A stretch of 64,000 nt of DNA from Microbacterium sp. (GCF_017305435.1 NZ_JAFKIP010000007.1:248001-312000), one strand, 5' to 3'. Numbered from the stretch's first letter, positions 20,857 to 31,367 are shown. The notes: a model not told the origin generated them from the letters alone. A program made the numbers and translations.

Positions 20857-22182
20857 TCAGGCGGTGCGCGCATCGCCGCGCGCGGTGCGCCGCAGGGAGA
20901 AGGCCGAGCCCTCCCGCTCCCGCTCGCGATCCCGCCGCCGCGCGCGTCCCGGCTGCGCCGGAGCGGCCGGGGGCTCGATCGCCTCGCCGACGAACCTCCG
21001 GACCGCCCCGGCGAGCGCAGAGCGGCCCGCGACGTCGGCGACCGGTCGGGCGGCGAGGGTCGCGGCATCCGCCGCCTTCGGGTCCCACGGCACGAACCAC
21101 ACGTCGCGCGCGGACGCGTACCGCTCGAGCGTGCGTCGCACCTGACCACGTGCGTCCATGCCCAGGGTCGCGGTGCGGGTCTTGTTGACGACGACGCGCA
21201 CAGGACGCGCGCCGATGACGGCGCGCAGCTCGGCGTGCGCGCGGATGAACCGGGAGACGCCGACCGGGTCGGCCGCGACGACCGCCACGACGACATCCGC
21301 CGCCTCGAGCGCCGCCAGCGTCGCCGCGTTGCGGCGCGGGCCGTCCAGATCGCTCACGATCTCCTCGTCGCGCTCGAGGGATGCCGCGACGTCGACGACG
21401 ATGTCGTCCGCCCATTCCCGCGTCTGCTCGAGCGCGGCGCTCACACGCGCGTGCGAGAGCTCGGGCCATCGCGCGGGGCGGTTGATGCCGGTGAGCACGT
21501 CGATCTCGCCGAGCGGACTCGCGATCCGGGCGAGCTCCGCCGTCGTCAGCGTGCCGCGGCCGGCTTGACGACACGCGGCGGCGAAGCCCGGGCCCTCGTC
21601 GGCGAGCCCCGTCATCATGGCGATCGACGGGGCGTGCGCGTCGGCATCCACGAGCCCGACGCGTCGTCCGTCGCGCGCGAGCTCGCAGGCCAGCTCGATC
21701 GCGATGCGGGTACGCCCCGGCGCGCCGGCCGCGCCCCAGACGGCGATGATGCGCCCGCGCGGGCGCTCGGGGGCGGATGCGTCGACGGCGACCGCGGCCA
21801 GCAGGTCGTCCGCAGCCACGTCGGGCGCGTACGACGCGACGCCGAACACGGCGGCGGTACGACGGGCGGCGGGGGTGTCGCAGAGCGCGGCGATGCGCAC
21901 GCCGAACCGGTCGCAGACGGCCACGAGGTCGGCCGTCAGTGCGTCCCGCTCGGCATCGACGACGAGGACGTCCGCGCGGGCGAGTGCACCGAGGACCTCG
22001 GCGGCTTCGCGCCCCGCGATCGCATCGACGGCAGCGGCGGCGGGCGCCGACCGGTCGACGACCGCCGCGATCGACGCGCCGGCATCCTGCAGCAGATCCG
22101 CCAGCTCGCGGCCGCGGGCCCCGGCTACGGCGACGACGACCGACGGTGCGGAGCGGCCGGCGCCCCGGGCGGCTGCGCTCAT
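20857..22182 (-). CDS. CpaE/MinD-like P-loop ATPase
   Basis: A 441-residue protein with an N-terminal receiver-like domain lacking an obvious phosphorylation pattern (about 1-125) and a ParA/MinD-type ATPase domain. The deviant Walker region reads VWGAAGAPGRTRIAIELA near 145. The canonical GKGGxGKT is thus altered: GAPGRT carries Arg where Lys is expected. VGLVDADAHAPS and VVDVAASLERDEE follow. A basic tail (RARRRDREREREG) ends it. CpaE-like proteins position secretion or pilus machinery, but no other pilus genes are here. It overlaps the upstream SAF gene by 4 bp. A role in envelope localisation is a guess. Confidence 0.8.
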   Translation of the reverse strand: MSAAARGAGRSAPSVVVAVAGARGRELADLLQDAGASIAAVVDRSAPAAAAVDAIAGREAAEVLGALARADVLVVDAERDALTADLVAVCDRFGVRIAALCDTPAARRTAAVFGVASYAPDVAADDLLAAVAVDASAPERPRGRIIAVWGAAGAPGRTRIAIELACELARDGRRVGLVDADAHAPSIAMMTGLADEGPGFAAACRQAGRGTLTTAELARIASPLGEIDVLTGINRPARWPELSHARVSAALEQTREWADDIVVDVAASLERDEEIVSDLDGPRRNAATLAALEAADVVVAVVAADPVGVSRFIRAHAELRAVIGARPVRVVVNKTRTATLGMDARGQVRRTLERYASARDVWFVPWDPKAADAATLAARPVADVAGRSALAGAVRRFVGEAIEPPAAPAQPGRARRRDREREREGSAFSLRRTARGDARTA

Positions 22183-22808
22183 CGCCCGGCCGCCGCGGTG
22201 GGAACGATCGACAGGCTCGCACCGCCCGAGATCGCCGCGAGGGTGTCGGGGACGTCGGCGCGCCCGATCACGAGTTCGACGGCAGGTCCCGCCGATCCCA
22301 TCATCGACTCGTCGCTCGTCACAGAGACGACGGTCGCGGTGGGGACGAGGATGCGCGGCGCGTCGAACGTGCCGCGCTCGAGCTGCGGTGCGGCCCAGAC
22401 CTCGACCGTCGAGCCGGGCGCGACGGCGGCGGGGATCTCCGTCGCGCTGTGCACGACGACCCGTGTCGTGCGCGCGCTCTCGGCGGCGCCGACGGCTCCC
22501 CGCGGGACGAGCTCGCCCGCCGTGATCGTGCGCGTCGCGATCGAGCCGGGCTCGAGCGTGGCGGGTGTCGCGTACGCGTCCTCGAGCTGGCCGAGCGCGA
22601 CGTCCACCACGCGCAGATCGTCCGACCCGACCGTGTCGCCGGGCACGAGCGTGCGCGCCGCGGCGAAGACCGGGACCGTCTGACGCGCCGCGGCGACGAC
22701 GAGCCAGACCCCGACGACGCTGACGACGACGAGGAGGATGCCGAGGAGGAACCGGATGTCGGCCCAGAATGCACGCGGGCGGGGACGCGCTGAGGTGTGG
22801 TCGCTCAT
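22179..22808 (-). CDS. SAF-domain (CpaB/RcpC-like) membrane-anchored protein
   Basis: A 209-residue protein with one membrane span at about residues 17-38 and an extracytoplasmic SAF domain starting VPVFAAARTLVPGDTVGSDDL. The middle also has LVPRGAVGAAESARTTRVVV. CpaB/RcpC proteins support Flp pilus assembly, and SAF domains bind glycans or sialate-like ligands in other families. ATG 22808 is taken because upstream codons are antisense-like. It heads a two-gene unit with the CpaE-like ATPase (4-bp overlap). No prepilin, TadA or TadB genes are nearby, so pilus function is uncertain. Confidence 0.85.
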   Translation of the reverse strand: MSDHTSARPRPRAFWADIRFLLGILLVVVSVVGVWLVVAAARQTVPVFAAARTLVPGDTVGSDDLRVVDVALGQLEDAYATPATLEPGSIATRTITAGELVPRGAVGAAESARTTRVVVHSATEIPAAVAPGSTVEVWAAPQLERGTFDAPRILVPTATVVSVTSDESMMGSAGPAVELVIGRADVPDTLAAISGGASLSIVPTAAAGR

Positions 22809-22892
22809 GACCCCATCGTGACGCGCCGGCGGCCCGCGCGCCCGGGTTATCCACAGGCTGGCGCCGCGCCCGGAAGAGCGTCCGACGCGGCG

Positions 22893-22898
22893 CATAAT
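22893..22898 (+). promoter_or_regulatory. -10 box CATAAT of the helix-turn-helix gene
   Basis: CATAAT ends 6 nt before the ATG at 22905, with no ribosome site. Leaderless geometry. Confidence 0.45.
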
Positions 22899-22904
22899 TG
22901 CCTC

Positions 22905-23216
22905 ATGCCCGAATCCCGCACGCCCGAACCTCCGACATCGGAACCCGCGGATACCGGCGACCGTCTCTACACCCCCGCGGAGGTCGCGGAGATGCTGCAG
23001 CTCTCGGTCGACGAGGTGATCGCGCTCGTCCTCGATGCGCGGCTGCGCGGCGTCAAGGTCGGATCGCCGGCTCGCTGGCGCGTCGAGGCCGCGAGCGTCG
23101 AGGGCTACCTCGACGACCAGGCCGAGGAGGCGCGGCGGATGGCGCTGTGGCGCGAGTCGAACGCCGCCAGCTTCCCCGAGCTGTGGGGGCGCGGCGCGGT
23201 GCGCCGGGGGGACTGA
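22905..23216 (+). CDS. Excisionase-family helix-turn-helix DNA-binding protein
   Basis: A 103-residue protein with a MerR/excisionase-like HTH. LYTPAEVAEMLQLSVDEVIALVLDARL spans about 25-51, and SPARWRVEAASVEGYLDDQ continues the fold. The acidic tail ends RGAVRRGD. Such small chromosomal HTH proteins, without phage neighbours, are usually regulators rather than excisionases. No mobile element is near. It converges with the next gene, with a 1-bp gap between the stop codons. The target is unknown. Confidence 0.85.
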   Translation: MPESRTPEPPTSEPADTGDRLYTPAEVAEMLQLSVDEVIALVLDARLRGVKVGSPARWRVEAASVEGYLDDQAEEARRMALWRESNAASFPELWGRGAVRRGD

Positions 23217-23217
23217 G

Positions 23218-23826
23218 TCAGTCGAGGTCGGATGCCTCGGCGAGGCGCACGAGGACGATCGCCGCGAACGGGACCACCCGGTACCCGGTGACGTTCTCCG
23301 CGCGCCTCGGGGCGCCGCGGTCGTGCACCGCGAGATCGAGATGATCCGCGCCCGCGCGGTCGATCGTGCCCGCGAGCTCCCGCCCGTCGCTCGTCTGCAC
23401 GGTGACGGCGACGCGGCGGCGGACGAGGTCGCGCAGGACGAAGCCGAGCCCCATGCGCTGAGCGAGCGCCGGACCGGGGTCCGCCTCGCGCACGCTCACG
23501 AGCACGGCATCCATCGGCGCGCCGATCCCCGTGAGGGCGCTCAGCGGCACGATCACCGCCTGTGCGCCGAGCGGTCCGCCCGCCGGCGTCGACACGGCCG
23601 CGAACCAATCCGCGCCGACGCGGGCGATCCGCCCGATGACGGTCGTTCCGTCGGCGAGGTGCGCGGCGACCTCCCGCGGCTGCCGAGACAGGGCGACGAG
23701 GCGCTCGCGCAGCACGACACGCGACAGCCGCAGCCGTTCGGCCTCGGTGTCCAGCGCGGCGCGCTCGGCCTCCCATTCGGAGTCGAGCTGATCTTCCAGG
23801 TCTTCGAAGAAGCGATCCCAGCGCAC
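23218..23826 (-). CDS. Conserved actinobacterial protein of unknown function with two Sm-like repeats
   Basis: A 202-residue soluble protein. A charged N-terminal helix (FFEDLEDQLDSEWEAERAAL) is followed by two similar beta-rich units: DGTTVIGRIARVGADWFAAV near residues 59-78 and DGRELAGTIDRAGADHLDLAV near 147-167 (first 20 positions compared). The shared pattern DG--(V/L)-G-I-R-GAD recalls Sm/Hfq-like barrels, which is my inference. No catalytic motif is seen. It lies between the HTH gene and the Rv3235-like gene and reads towards the former. Confidence 0.6.
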   Translation of the reverse strand: MRWDRFFEDLEDQLDSEWEAERAALDTEAERLRLSRVVLRERLVALSRQPREVAAHLADGTTVIGRIARVGADWFAAVSTPAGGPLGAQAVIVPLSALTGIGAPMDAVLVSVREADPGPALAQRMGLGFVLRDLVRRRVAVTVQTSDGRELAGTIDRAGADHLDLAVHDRGAPRRAENVTGYRVVPFAAIVLVRLAEASDLD

Positions 23827-23979
23827 CCCGCGAGCGTACGTCGGCGGGCGGGACGCGCGCGTCGACTATCCACAGGTGAGGGGATTCTCATCCCACGGCA
23901 CCCTCTCGCGTGTTGTACTCGGTTCCGTCGACACGGGAGCCGGTCCCGATCGACACGATTTCGGCCGAAGGAGGTCGCC

Positions 23980-24420
23980 ATGGTCCCGCCGAATCCCGGT
24001 ACCGCACGCCGCGGGGCGCGTTCGTCCTCGGCGCTCGAGGTCGCGGAGTACTTCGCGCCGCAGCGGACGCCGACAACGAACCTGCCCGACCCCGTGCCGC
24101 TGCTCGCGAACCTCACGATCGGCGTCCTGGAGGTTCTGGCGGGCGTCCGCGAGGTCGATCAGCTCGCCCGCTGGCTCGGCGAGGATGCCTACCGTGCGCT
24201 GCTGACCCGCGCCAACCTGTCCGCGCGGGCGCGCAACGCGCGCGGCGTCACACCGGCCCGGCCGGCGTACCGCATCATCTCGACGCGCTGCTCCTCGCCG
24301 GCGGACGGCGTCATCGAAGGCGTCGTGATCACGGCCGGCCCGGCGCGCACGCGCGCCGTCGCCGTGCGCCTCGAGGGCTGGGACGGCCGTTGGCGCGCCA
24401 CCTCCCTCGCCGCGCTGTGA
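23980..24420 (+). CDS. Rv3235-family protein (DUF6459)
   Basis: A 146-residue protein with a disordered N-terminus, then a small alpha/beta domain: NLTIGVLEVLAGVREVDQLARWL (about 46-68, quoted to Leu65 as NLTIGVLEVLAGVREVDQL) and YRALLTRANLSARAR, ending in a beta region GWDGRWRATSLAAL. It resembles the Rv3235 family found next to secA in many actinobacteria; its function is unknown. An excellent AAGGAGG site (23968-23974) stands 5 nt before ATG 23980, which fixes the start. It converges with the aminotransferase gene across a 193-bp gap full of small repeats. Confidence 0.8.
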   Translation: MVPPNPGTARRGARSSSALEVAEYFAPQRTPTTNLPDPVPLLANLTIGVLEVLAGVREVDQLARWLGEDAYRALLTRANLSARARNARGVTPARPAYRIISTRCSSPADGVIEGVVITAGPARTRAVAVRLEGWDGRWRATSLAAL

Positions 24421-24432
24421 CACGAGCCGGGT

Positions 24433-24509
24433 CAATGCTGCGCAGCAGCGTTGAGGCGGCTGCGTGTCAGGTTGAGTAGCCGCGCTCGTGTGCGCGGCGT
24501 ATCGAAACC
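24433..24509. repeat. Two adjacent palindromic intergenic repeats
   Basis: The first is a near-palindrome, CAATGCTGC-GCA-GCAGCGTTG (24433-24453). The second, 24470-24509, starts GGTTGAGTAGCCGCG and ends CGCGGCGTATCGAAACC. It is a hairpin of the kind scattered through Microbacteriaceae intergenic regions (family recalled from memory). They fill the gap between convergent genes together with the repeat at 24578. Confidence 0.6.
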
Positions 24510-24577
24510 TCCCACACCCCCGCCACCGAGCGCCCGGGCCACGGCCCGGCCAACAAGCGCCGAGGCCACACCCCGGT

Positions 24578-24615
24578 GATCGAGTGCCGGCGCGCAGCGT
24601 CGGTGTATCGAGATC
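24578..24615. repeat. GATCGAG...TATCGAGATC repeat overlapping the alaA stop codon
   Basis: A 38-bp element with the ends GATCGAGTGCCG and GGTGTATCGAGATC and a GC-rich hairpin centre. It is related to 25901-25936 and to the array at 46793-46908. On the reverse strand its first bases supply part of the TGA stop of the aminotransferase gene (24614-24616). Confidence 0.65.
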
Positions 24616-25837
24616 ACTGCCGATACGACGCGAGGAAGTTGCCGAGCCGCTCGATCGCCTCGGTCAGCACGCGCGCCTCGGGCAGCGTGACGATCCGCAG
24701 GTGATCCGGTGTCGGCCAATTGAAGCCCGTCCCCTGCACGAGCAGCACGTGCTCGGCGACGAGGAAGTCGTACACGAGCTTGGCGTCGTCGCGGATCTCG
24801 TACACCTCGGGATCCAGGCGCGGGAACGCATACAGCGCCCCCGCGGGCTTGTGGCAGGACACGCCGGGGATCGCTTCGAGGCCCTGCCACGCGGCATCCC
24901 GCTGCTCGTGCAGCCGCCCCGTCGGCGCGATGAGCGCGTCGATCGACTGCACGCCCGACAGCGCCGCCTGCACGGCATGCTGCGCCGGGACGTTCGGGCA
25001 CAGACGCGTCGAGGCGAGCAGCTGGATGCCTTGGAGGAACCCGGCCGCGTGCGCCTTCGGCCCCGTGATGACCATCCATCCGGAGCGGTAGCCCGCGACG
25101 CGATAGGTCTTGGACAGCCCGTTGAAGGTGAGGCACAGCAGATCGGGCGCGAGGGTCGCCAGCGGGACGTGCTCCGCGTCGTCGAAGAGGATCCGATCGT
25201 AGATCTCGTCGGAGAGGAGGAGGAGCTCGTGCTCGCGCGCGATCTCGACGATGCCCTGGAGGACCTCGCGGGAGTAGACGGCGCCCGTCGGATTGTTCGG
25301 GTTGATGACGACGATCGCCTTGGTGCGGTCGGTGATCTTCGCGCGGATGTCCTCGAGCGAGGGCTGCCAGCCGTCCTCGTTGTCGCAGAGGTAGTGGACG
25401 GGCGTGCCTCCGGCGAGGCTCGTCATCGCCGTCCAGAGCGGGTAGTCGGGCGCGGGGATGAGGACCTCGTCGCCCGTGTCGAGAAGCGCCTGCATCGTCA
25501 TCGTGATGAGCTCGGAGACGCCGTTGCCGAGGTAGACGTCGTCGGGGTCGAACTTCGGGAAGCCGGGGACCTCCTCGTAGCGGGAGACGACCGCGCGGCG
25601 CGCCGACATGATGCCGCGGCTGTCGCTGTACCCGTGCGCGTGCGGCACGGCCTCGATCATGTCGCGCACGATCTGGTACGGCGCCTCGAACCCGAAGATC
25701 GCAGGGTTGCCCGTGTTGAGCTTGAGGATCCGGTGCCCGTCGGCCTCGAGCCGGTCGGCCTCGACCAGGGCGGCCCCGCGGATCTCGTAGAGGACGTCCT
25801 TGAGCTTGGTCGACTGGTCGAGGATGCGCGGGGTCAT
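24614..25837 (-). CDS. alaA: PLP-dependent aminotransferase, AlaA/AspC class I
   Basis: A 407-residue fold-type I aminotransferase. ILKLNTGNPAIFGFEAP at the N-terminus, VINPNNPTGAVYS near 182 and NGLSKTYRVAGYRSGW with the PLP lysine near 253 place it with AlaA-type glutamate-pyruvate transaminases. These interconvert alanine and 2-oxoglutarate with pyruvate and glutamate in the cytosol. ATG 25837 is used: TATCCT stands exactly 6 nt upstream, and codons further up are not conserved. It lies downstream of secA with a terminator between. Valine or aspartate specificity cannot be ruled out from sequence. Confidence 0.9.
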   Translation of the reverse strand: MTPRILDQSTKLKDVLYEIRGAALVEADRLEADGHRILKLNTGNPAIFGFEAPYQIVRDMIEAVPHAHGYSDSRGIMSARRAVVSRYEEVPGFPKFDPDDVYLGNGVSELITMTMQALLDTGDEVLIPAPDYPLWTAMTSLAGGTPVHYLCDNEDGWQPSLEDIRAKITDRTKAIVVINPNNPTGAVYSREVLQGIVEIAREHELLLLSDEIYDRILFDDAEHVPLATLAPDLLCLTFNGLSKTYRVAGYRSGWMVITGPKAHAAGFLQGIQLLASTRLCPNVPAQHAVQAALSGVQSIDALIAPTGRLHEQRDAAWQGLEAIPGVSCHKPAGALYAFPRLDPEVYEIRDDAKLVYDFLVAEHVLLVQGTGFNWPTPDHLRIVTLPEARVLTEAIERLGNFLASYRQ

Positions 25838-25843
25838 CCGATC

Positions 25844-25849
25844 AGGATA
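25844..25849 (-). promoter_or_regulatory. -10 box TATCCT of alaA
   Basis: Reverse-strand TATCCT ends 6 nt before the ATG at 25837. Leaderless geometry; it supports the chosen start. Confidence 0.5.
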
Positions 25850-25900
25850 TCCCCGCGGCATCCGGGCCAATCGCCGCCCGCTGGACCGTCCGGACGGGCA

Positions 25901-25936
25901 GATCTCGACACACCGCGCGACGCGCGGCACTCGATC
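25901..25936. repeat. GATCTCGA...CTCGATC repeat downstream of secA
   Basis: A 36-bp palindrome-like element, GATCTCGACACACCGCGC...GCGCGGCACTCGATC with a short centre. It is the inverted form of the 24578 element, placed immediately after the secA terminator hairpin. Confidence 0.65.
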
Positions 25937-25937
25937 T

Positions 25938-25985
25938 GAGTCGCAGCCGGGTCACCGCCGCTGCGGGGCCGTGACCCGGCTCGAC

Positions 25986-25987
<2 letters not shown>
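25938..25987 (-). terminator. Strong hairpin at the secA stop codon
   Basis: GAGTCGCAGCCGGGTCAC (25938-25955) pairs with GTGACCCGGCTCGACTC (25971-25987), with a single bulged base and a 15-nt loop. The right arm reaches into the TGA stop of secA (25986-25988). There is no U-tract, as is usual for actinobacteria. Confidence 0.65.
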
Positions 25988-28784
<2,797 letters not shown>

Positions 28785-28884
28785 GGAGGATCTCCATCTG
28801 TCGGATGCGGGCGGCGTCACGGTCTCCCGGCGCTGCGCACGGGAGGCACAGCACAACGGCCCATGTTACCTGTCCGTGACTTTG

Positions 28885-28970
28885 ATTCGCCTGTGCGCCG
28901 AATTGTCCTGTGCGCCGAATGTCTTGTACGCCGACTCGTCCTGCGCGCCGGGAATCGGCTGTGCACCGCA
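28885..28970. repeat. Degenerate 17-bp tandem repeat upstream of secA
   Basis: Five consecutive units of 16-18 bp share the core CTGTGCGCCGA: ATTCGCCTGTGCGCCGA, ATTGTCCTGTGCGCCGA, then diverged copies with TTGTACGCCGA, CTGCGCGCCGG and CTGTGCACCGC. The array fills the divergent gap between secA (starts at 28784, leftward) and the coiled-coil gene (starts at 29014, rightward). Function is unknown. Confidence 0.7.
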
Positions 28971-29001
28971 CCGCGGCCGGTCGGTCGCCCCGGACGCCGC
29001 A

Positions 29002-29007
29002 TAGGAT
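29002..29007 (+). promoter_or_regulatory. -10 box TAGGAT of the coiled-coil gene
   Basis: TAGGAT ends 6 nt before the ATG at 29014, with no ribosome site. Leaderless geometry. Confidence 0.5.
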
Positions 29008-29013
29008 CGAGCC

Positions 29014-30336
29014 ATGGCCGGTTTCTGGGGCGCACGCAAGAAGGAGCGCGAGCAGCTCGCCGCGCAGGATGCCGAGTTCGGGCGCCGCGCCGACGCGGCC
29101 CTCGTCGCAGCCGACGAGCGGCTGCGCACGACGCAGGACGAGCTCGCCTTCGCCGAGATCGAACTGGGCTCCGACGCGACACGCGACCTCCGCGATGCGC
29201 TGACGGCCGTCCGCACGCATCTGCGCGAGGCGTTCCAGCTCAACCAGCTGAACCACGACGAGATCCCCGACACCGCCGAAGAGGCGCGCACGCGCAACAC
29301 CCGCATCATCCAGCTGTGCGATTGGGCCGAAGACCTCCTCGACGATCGGCTCTCGGCCCTCGCCAGTCCGGTCGAGCGCGCGCGTCGCGCGCCCGAGATC
29401 ATCGACGGCATCCGAGCGCAGGTCGCTCGCGACGCCGAGCGCATCCCGCGCATCGAGACCGCGCTCGCGCGCCTCGGGGAGAGGTACTCCCCCGACGCCC
29501 TCCGCAAGATCGCCGGCAACACCCGCGAGGCCGCGCAGCTGCTCGAGTTCGCGACGCACGGCGCCGACGTCTCGACCGCGCGGCGCGAGAGCGGCCAGCG
29601 CGAGCAGGCGAACCTCGCCCTGGAGACGGCGATCGAGGCCGGCCGCCGCGCGACGACCCTCCTCGACGCCGTCGACGCGTTCGAGGTCGAGGCGCTGCGC
29701 GCCGAGTCGACGCTGGATGCCATCGTCGAAGACTCGCGCGACGACCTCGCCGCCGCGCGAGACCTCCGCGCCGTCCCCGCCGTCGCCACCGCGATGACGA
29801 CGCTCGAGCAGGAGCTCGGCGCGCTCACCCCGGCCGGATCCAAGCCCGACCCCTTCAGCGAGCTGACGCGCCTGCGCGCCGCGAACGCGGCCCTCGACTC
29901 GGCCGTGGCGAAGGCGCGCGAGCGGGCGGAACGCCCCGTGCCGCCCGAGGGACACGTGCGGCACGCGATCGACGACGCCGACCGCCAGCTCGGCGTCGCG
30001 CGCAGCGTCATCTCGGGCCACCGCGGCTGGATCGGCGCCGACGCGCGCACCCGTCTCGCGGAGGCGGAGCGGCTCAGACTGGATCTCGCGCAGCTCGCCG
30101 CGACCCCGATCGGCGAGGACGATCGCGAGCAGGCCCTCGCCGACGCACGTCGCTGCGGGCAGCTCGCGGCCGAAGCCCTGCAGCTCGCGCAGCGCGACAT
30201 CGACTCGTCACGGCCGAACGACGGCGGCTGGGGCGGGCAGGGTGGCGGCGGACGGCGCGGCGGTGGCGGCGACATCGCCAGCGGCATCCTGGGCGGTCTC
30301 GTGATCGGCTCGATCCTCGACGGCATCTTCGACTGA
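29014..30336 (+). CDS. Coiled-coil protein with glycine-rich, hydrophobic C-terminal tail
   Basis: A 440-residue, almost wholly helical protein rich in Ala, Arg and Glu, with long coiled-coil stretches over about residues 8-395. A Gly-rich linker (GGWGGQGGGGRRGGGG) then leads to a hydrophobic tail, SGILGGLVIGSILDGIFD. Similar tails end actinobacterial TPM-domain proteins, but the N-terminal TPM domain is absent here. There is no signal peptide. Membrane association through the tail and a scaffold role are guesses. It is a single gene between the secA promoter region and the ABC cassette. Confidence 0.6.
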   Translation: MAGFWGARKKEREQLAAQDAEFGRRADAALVAADERLRTTQDELAFAEIELGSDATRDLRDALTAVRTHLREAFQLNQLNHDEIPDTAEEARTRNTRIIQLCDWAEDLLDDRLSALASPVERARRAPEIIDGIRAQVARDAERIPRIETALARLGERYSPDALRKIAGNTREAAQLLEFATHGADVSTARRESGQREQANLALETAIEAGRRATTLLDAVDAFEVEALRAESTLDAIVEDSRDDLAAARDLRAVPAVATAMTTLEQELGALTPAGSKPDPFSELTRLRAANAALDSAVAKARERAERPVPPEGHVRHAIDDADRQLGVARSVISGHRGWIGADARTRLAEAERLRLDLAQLAATPIGEDDREQALADARRCGQLAAEALQLAQRDIDSSRPNDGGWGGQGGGGRRGGGGDIASGILGGLVIGSILDGIFD

Positions 30337-30440
30337 CGCGCGCGGGTTCGGTTCGCACGAATCATCCTCACGGCGGACGTCACGCCGGCCCGCGTCCCGT
30401 AGGTTCGAGTCAGACGCCCCATCCCCCATGAGGAGAACCG

Positions 30441-31367
30441 ATGCTCGTCTGGCGCCGCTGGATCTTCCCCCTTCTCTTGCTCGTCGTCTGCGCCGCGATC
30501 GCGACCGCGCTCGTGAAGCTCGCCTTCTTCCCGGATCGAACGGATGCCGCGTCGATCGCCCCCGGGGGCGAGGTGACCGCGCCCGTCGTCACGGCGGAAC
30601 GAGGGAGCATCACCTCGGTCCTCACCGTGGACGGGACGGTCGCCCGCGACGAGGCGATCACCGTGCGGGCTCAGGTCGAGGGCACCGTCACCGCGGTCGC
30701 GGTGAGCGCCGGACAGAGCGTCGCGGCCGGGCAGGTCCTCTTCACGGTCAAACAGGTCGAGACGGAACGCCGGATCGACGTCACCGCCCCCGAGGCAGGC
30801 GACCTCACCTCGTTCGAACTCGTCGCGGGGCAGTCCGTCGCGCTCGGCGCGGAGGTCGCGAAGCTCAGCCCCGCACGCTTCCACGTCGTGGGCAAGGTCG
30901 ATCCGGTGCTGCTCTATCGGTTGGTCGGTGCTCCCACCGACGCGCAGGTGACGATCCAAGGCGGCCCGGCACCCTTCACCTGCACCGGGCTGCGCGTCCA
31001 GGTCGCCGAAGACGGCACGACGAGCATGGTCTGCGCCGTCCCCGGCGACCAGCAGGTGTTCGCCGGCCTCAAGGCGAGCCTCGTCGTCCAGATCGGCACC
31101 GCGACCGACGTCCTCGTCGTGCCGGTGACGGCGGTCACCGGCGGCGCAGGCACCGGCACGGTCTGGGTCGACGCCGGCGGGGCCGCCGAGGAACGCGCCG
31201 TCCAGCTCGGCCTCACCGACGGGACATCCGTCGAGGTCACAGGCGGCCTCGATGAGGGCGAGACCGTCCGCCAGTTCGTCCCGGGAACGACCGCGGGCAC
31301 CGAACCGGTCTGCTACGACGACGGCGTGGGAGGCACCTACTGCGAAGCCCCCGGGATGAACTGGTGA
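30441..31367 (+). CDS. Membrane-fusion (MacA/HlyD-like) adaptor of an ABC exporter
   Basis: A 308-residue protein with an N-terminal membrane anchor (about 8-28) and an extracytoplasmic part with two biotinyl-lipoyl-like halves: RAQVEGTVTAVAVSAGQSV near 78-96 and VTAPEAGDLTSFELVAGQSV near 112-131. A C-terminal beta domain follows. The tail [18 protein letters not shown] carries two cysteines that could form a disulfide. The strong site GAGGAG lies before ATG 30441. It overlaps the ATPase gene by 4 bp, giving a MacA-MacB-like three-gene efflux cassette. The substrate is unknown; peptides or antibiotics are typical. Confidence 0.85.
   Translation: MLVWRRWIFPLLLLVVCAAIATALVKLAFFPDRTDAASIAPGGEVTAPVVTAERGSITSVLTVDGTVARDEAITVRAQVEGTVTAVAVSAGQSVAAGQVLFTVKQVETERRIDVTAPEAGDLTSFELVAGQSVALGAEVAKLSPARFHVVGKVDPVLLYRLVGAPTDAQVTIQGGPAPFTCTGLRVQVAEDGTTSMVCAVPGDQQVFAGLKASLVVQIGTATDVLVVPVTAVTGGAGTGTVWVDAGGAAEERAVQLGLTDGTSVEVTGGLDEGETVRQFVPGTTAGTEPVCYDDGVGGTYCEAPGMNW

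Noticed and set aside
20857-22808. Flp/Tad pilus locus
   Set aside because: Only CpaB-like and CpaE-like genes are present; no prepilin, peptidase or secretion ATPase is in the window.
22905-23216. Phage or integrative-element excisionase
   Set aside because: There is no integrase, attachment-site duplication or phage gene nearby; the HTH fold alone is common in chromosomal regulators.
30395-30420. tRNA-like T-loop (GGTTCGAGTC) before the adaptor gene
   Set aside because: The flanking bases do not pair as a T stem, and no acceptor, D or anticodon arm is found. TAGGTT here is better read as a -10 box.
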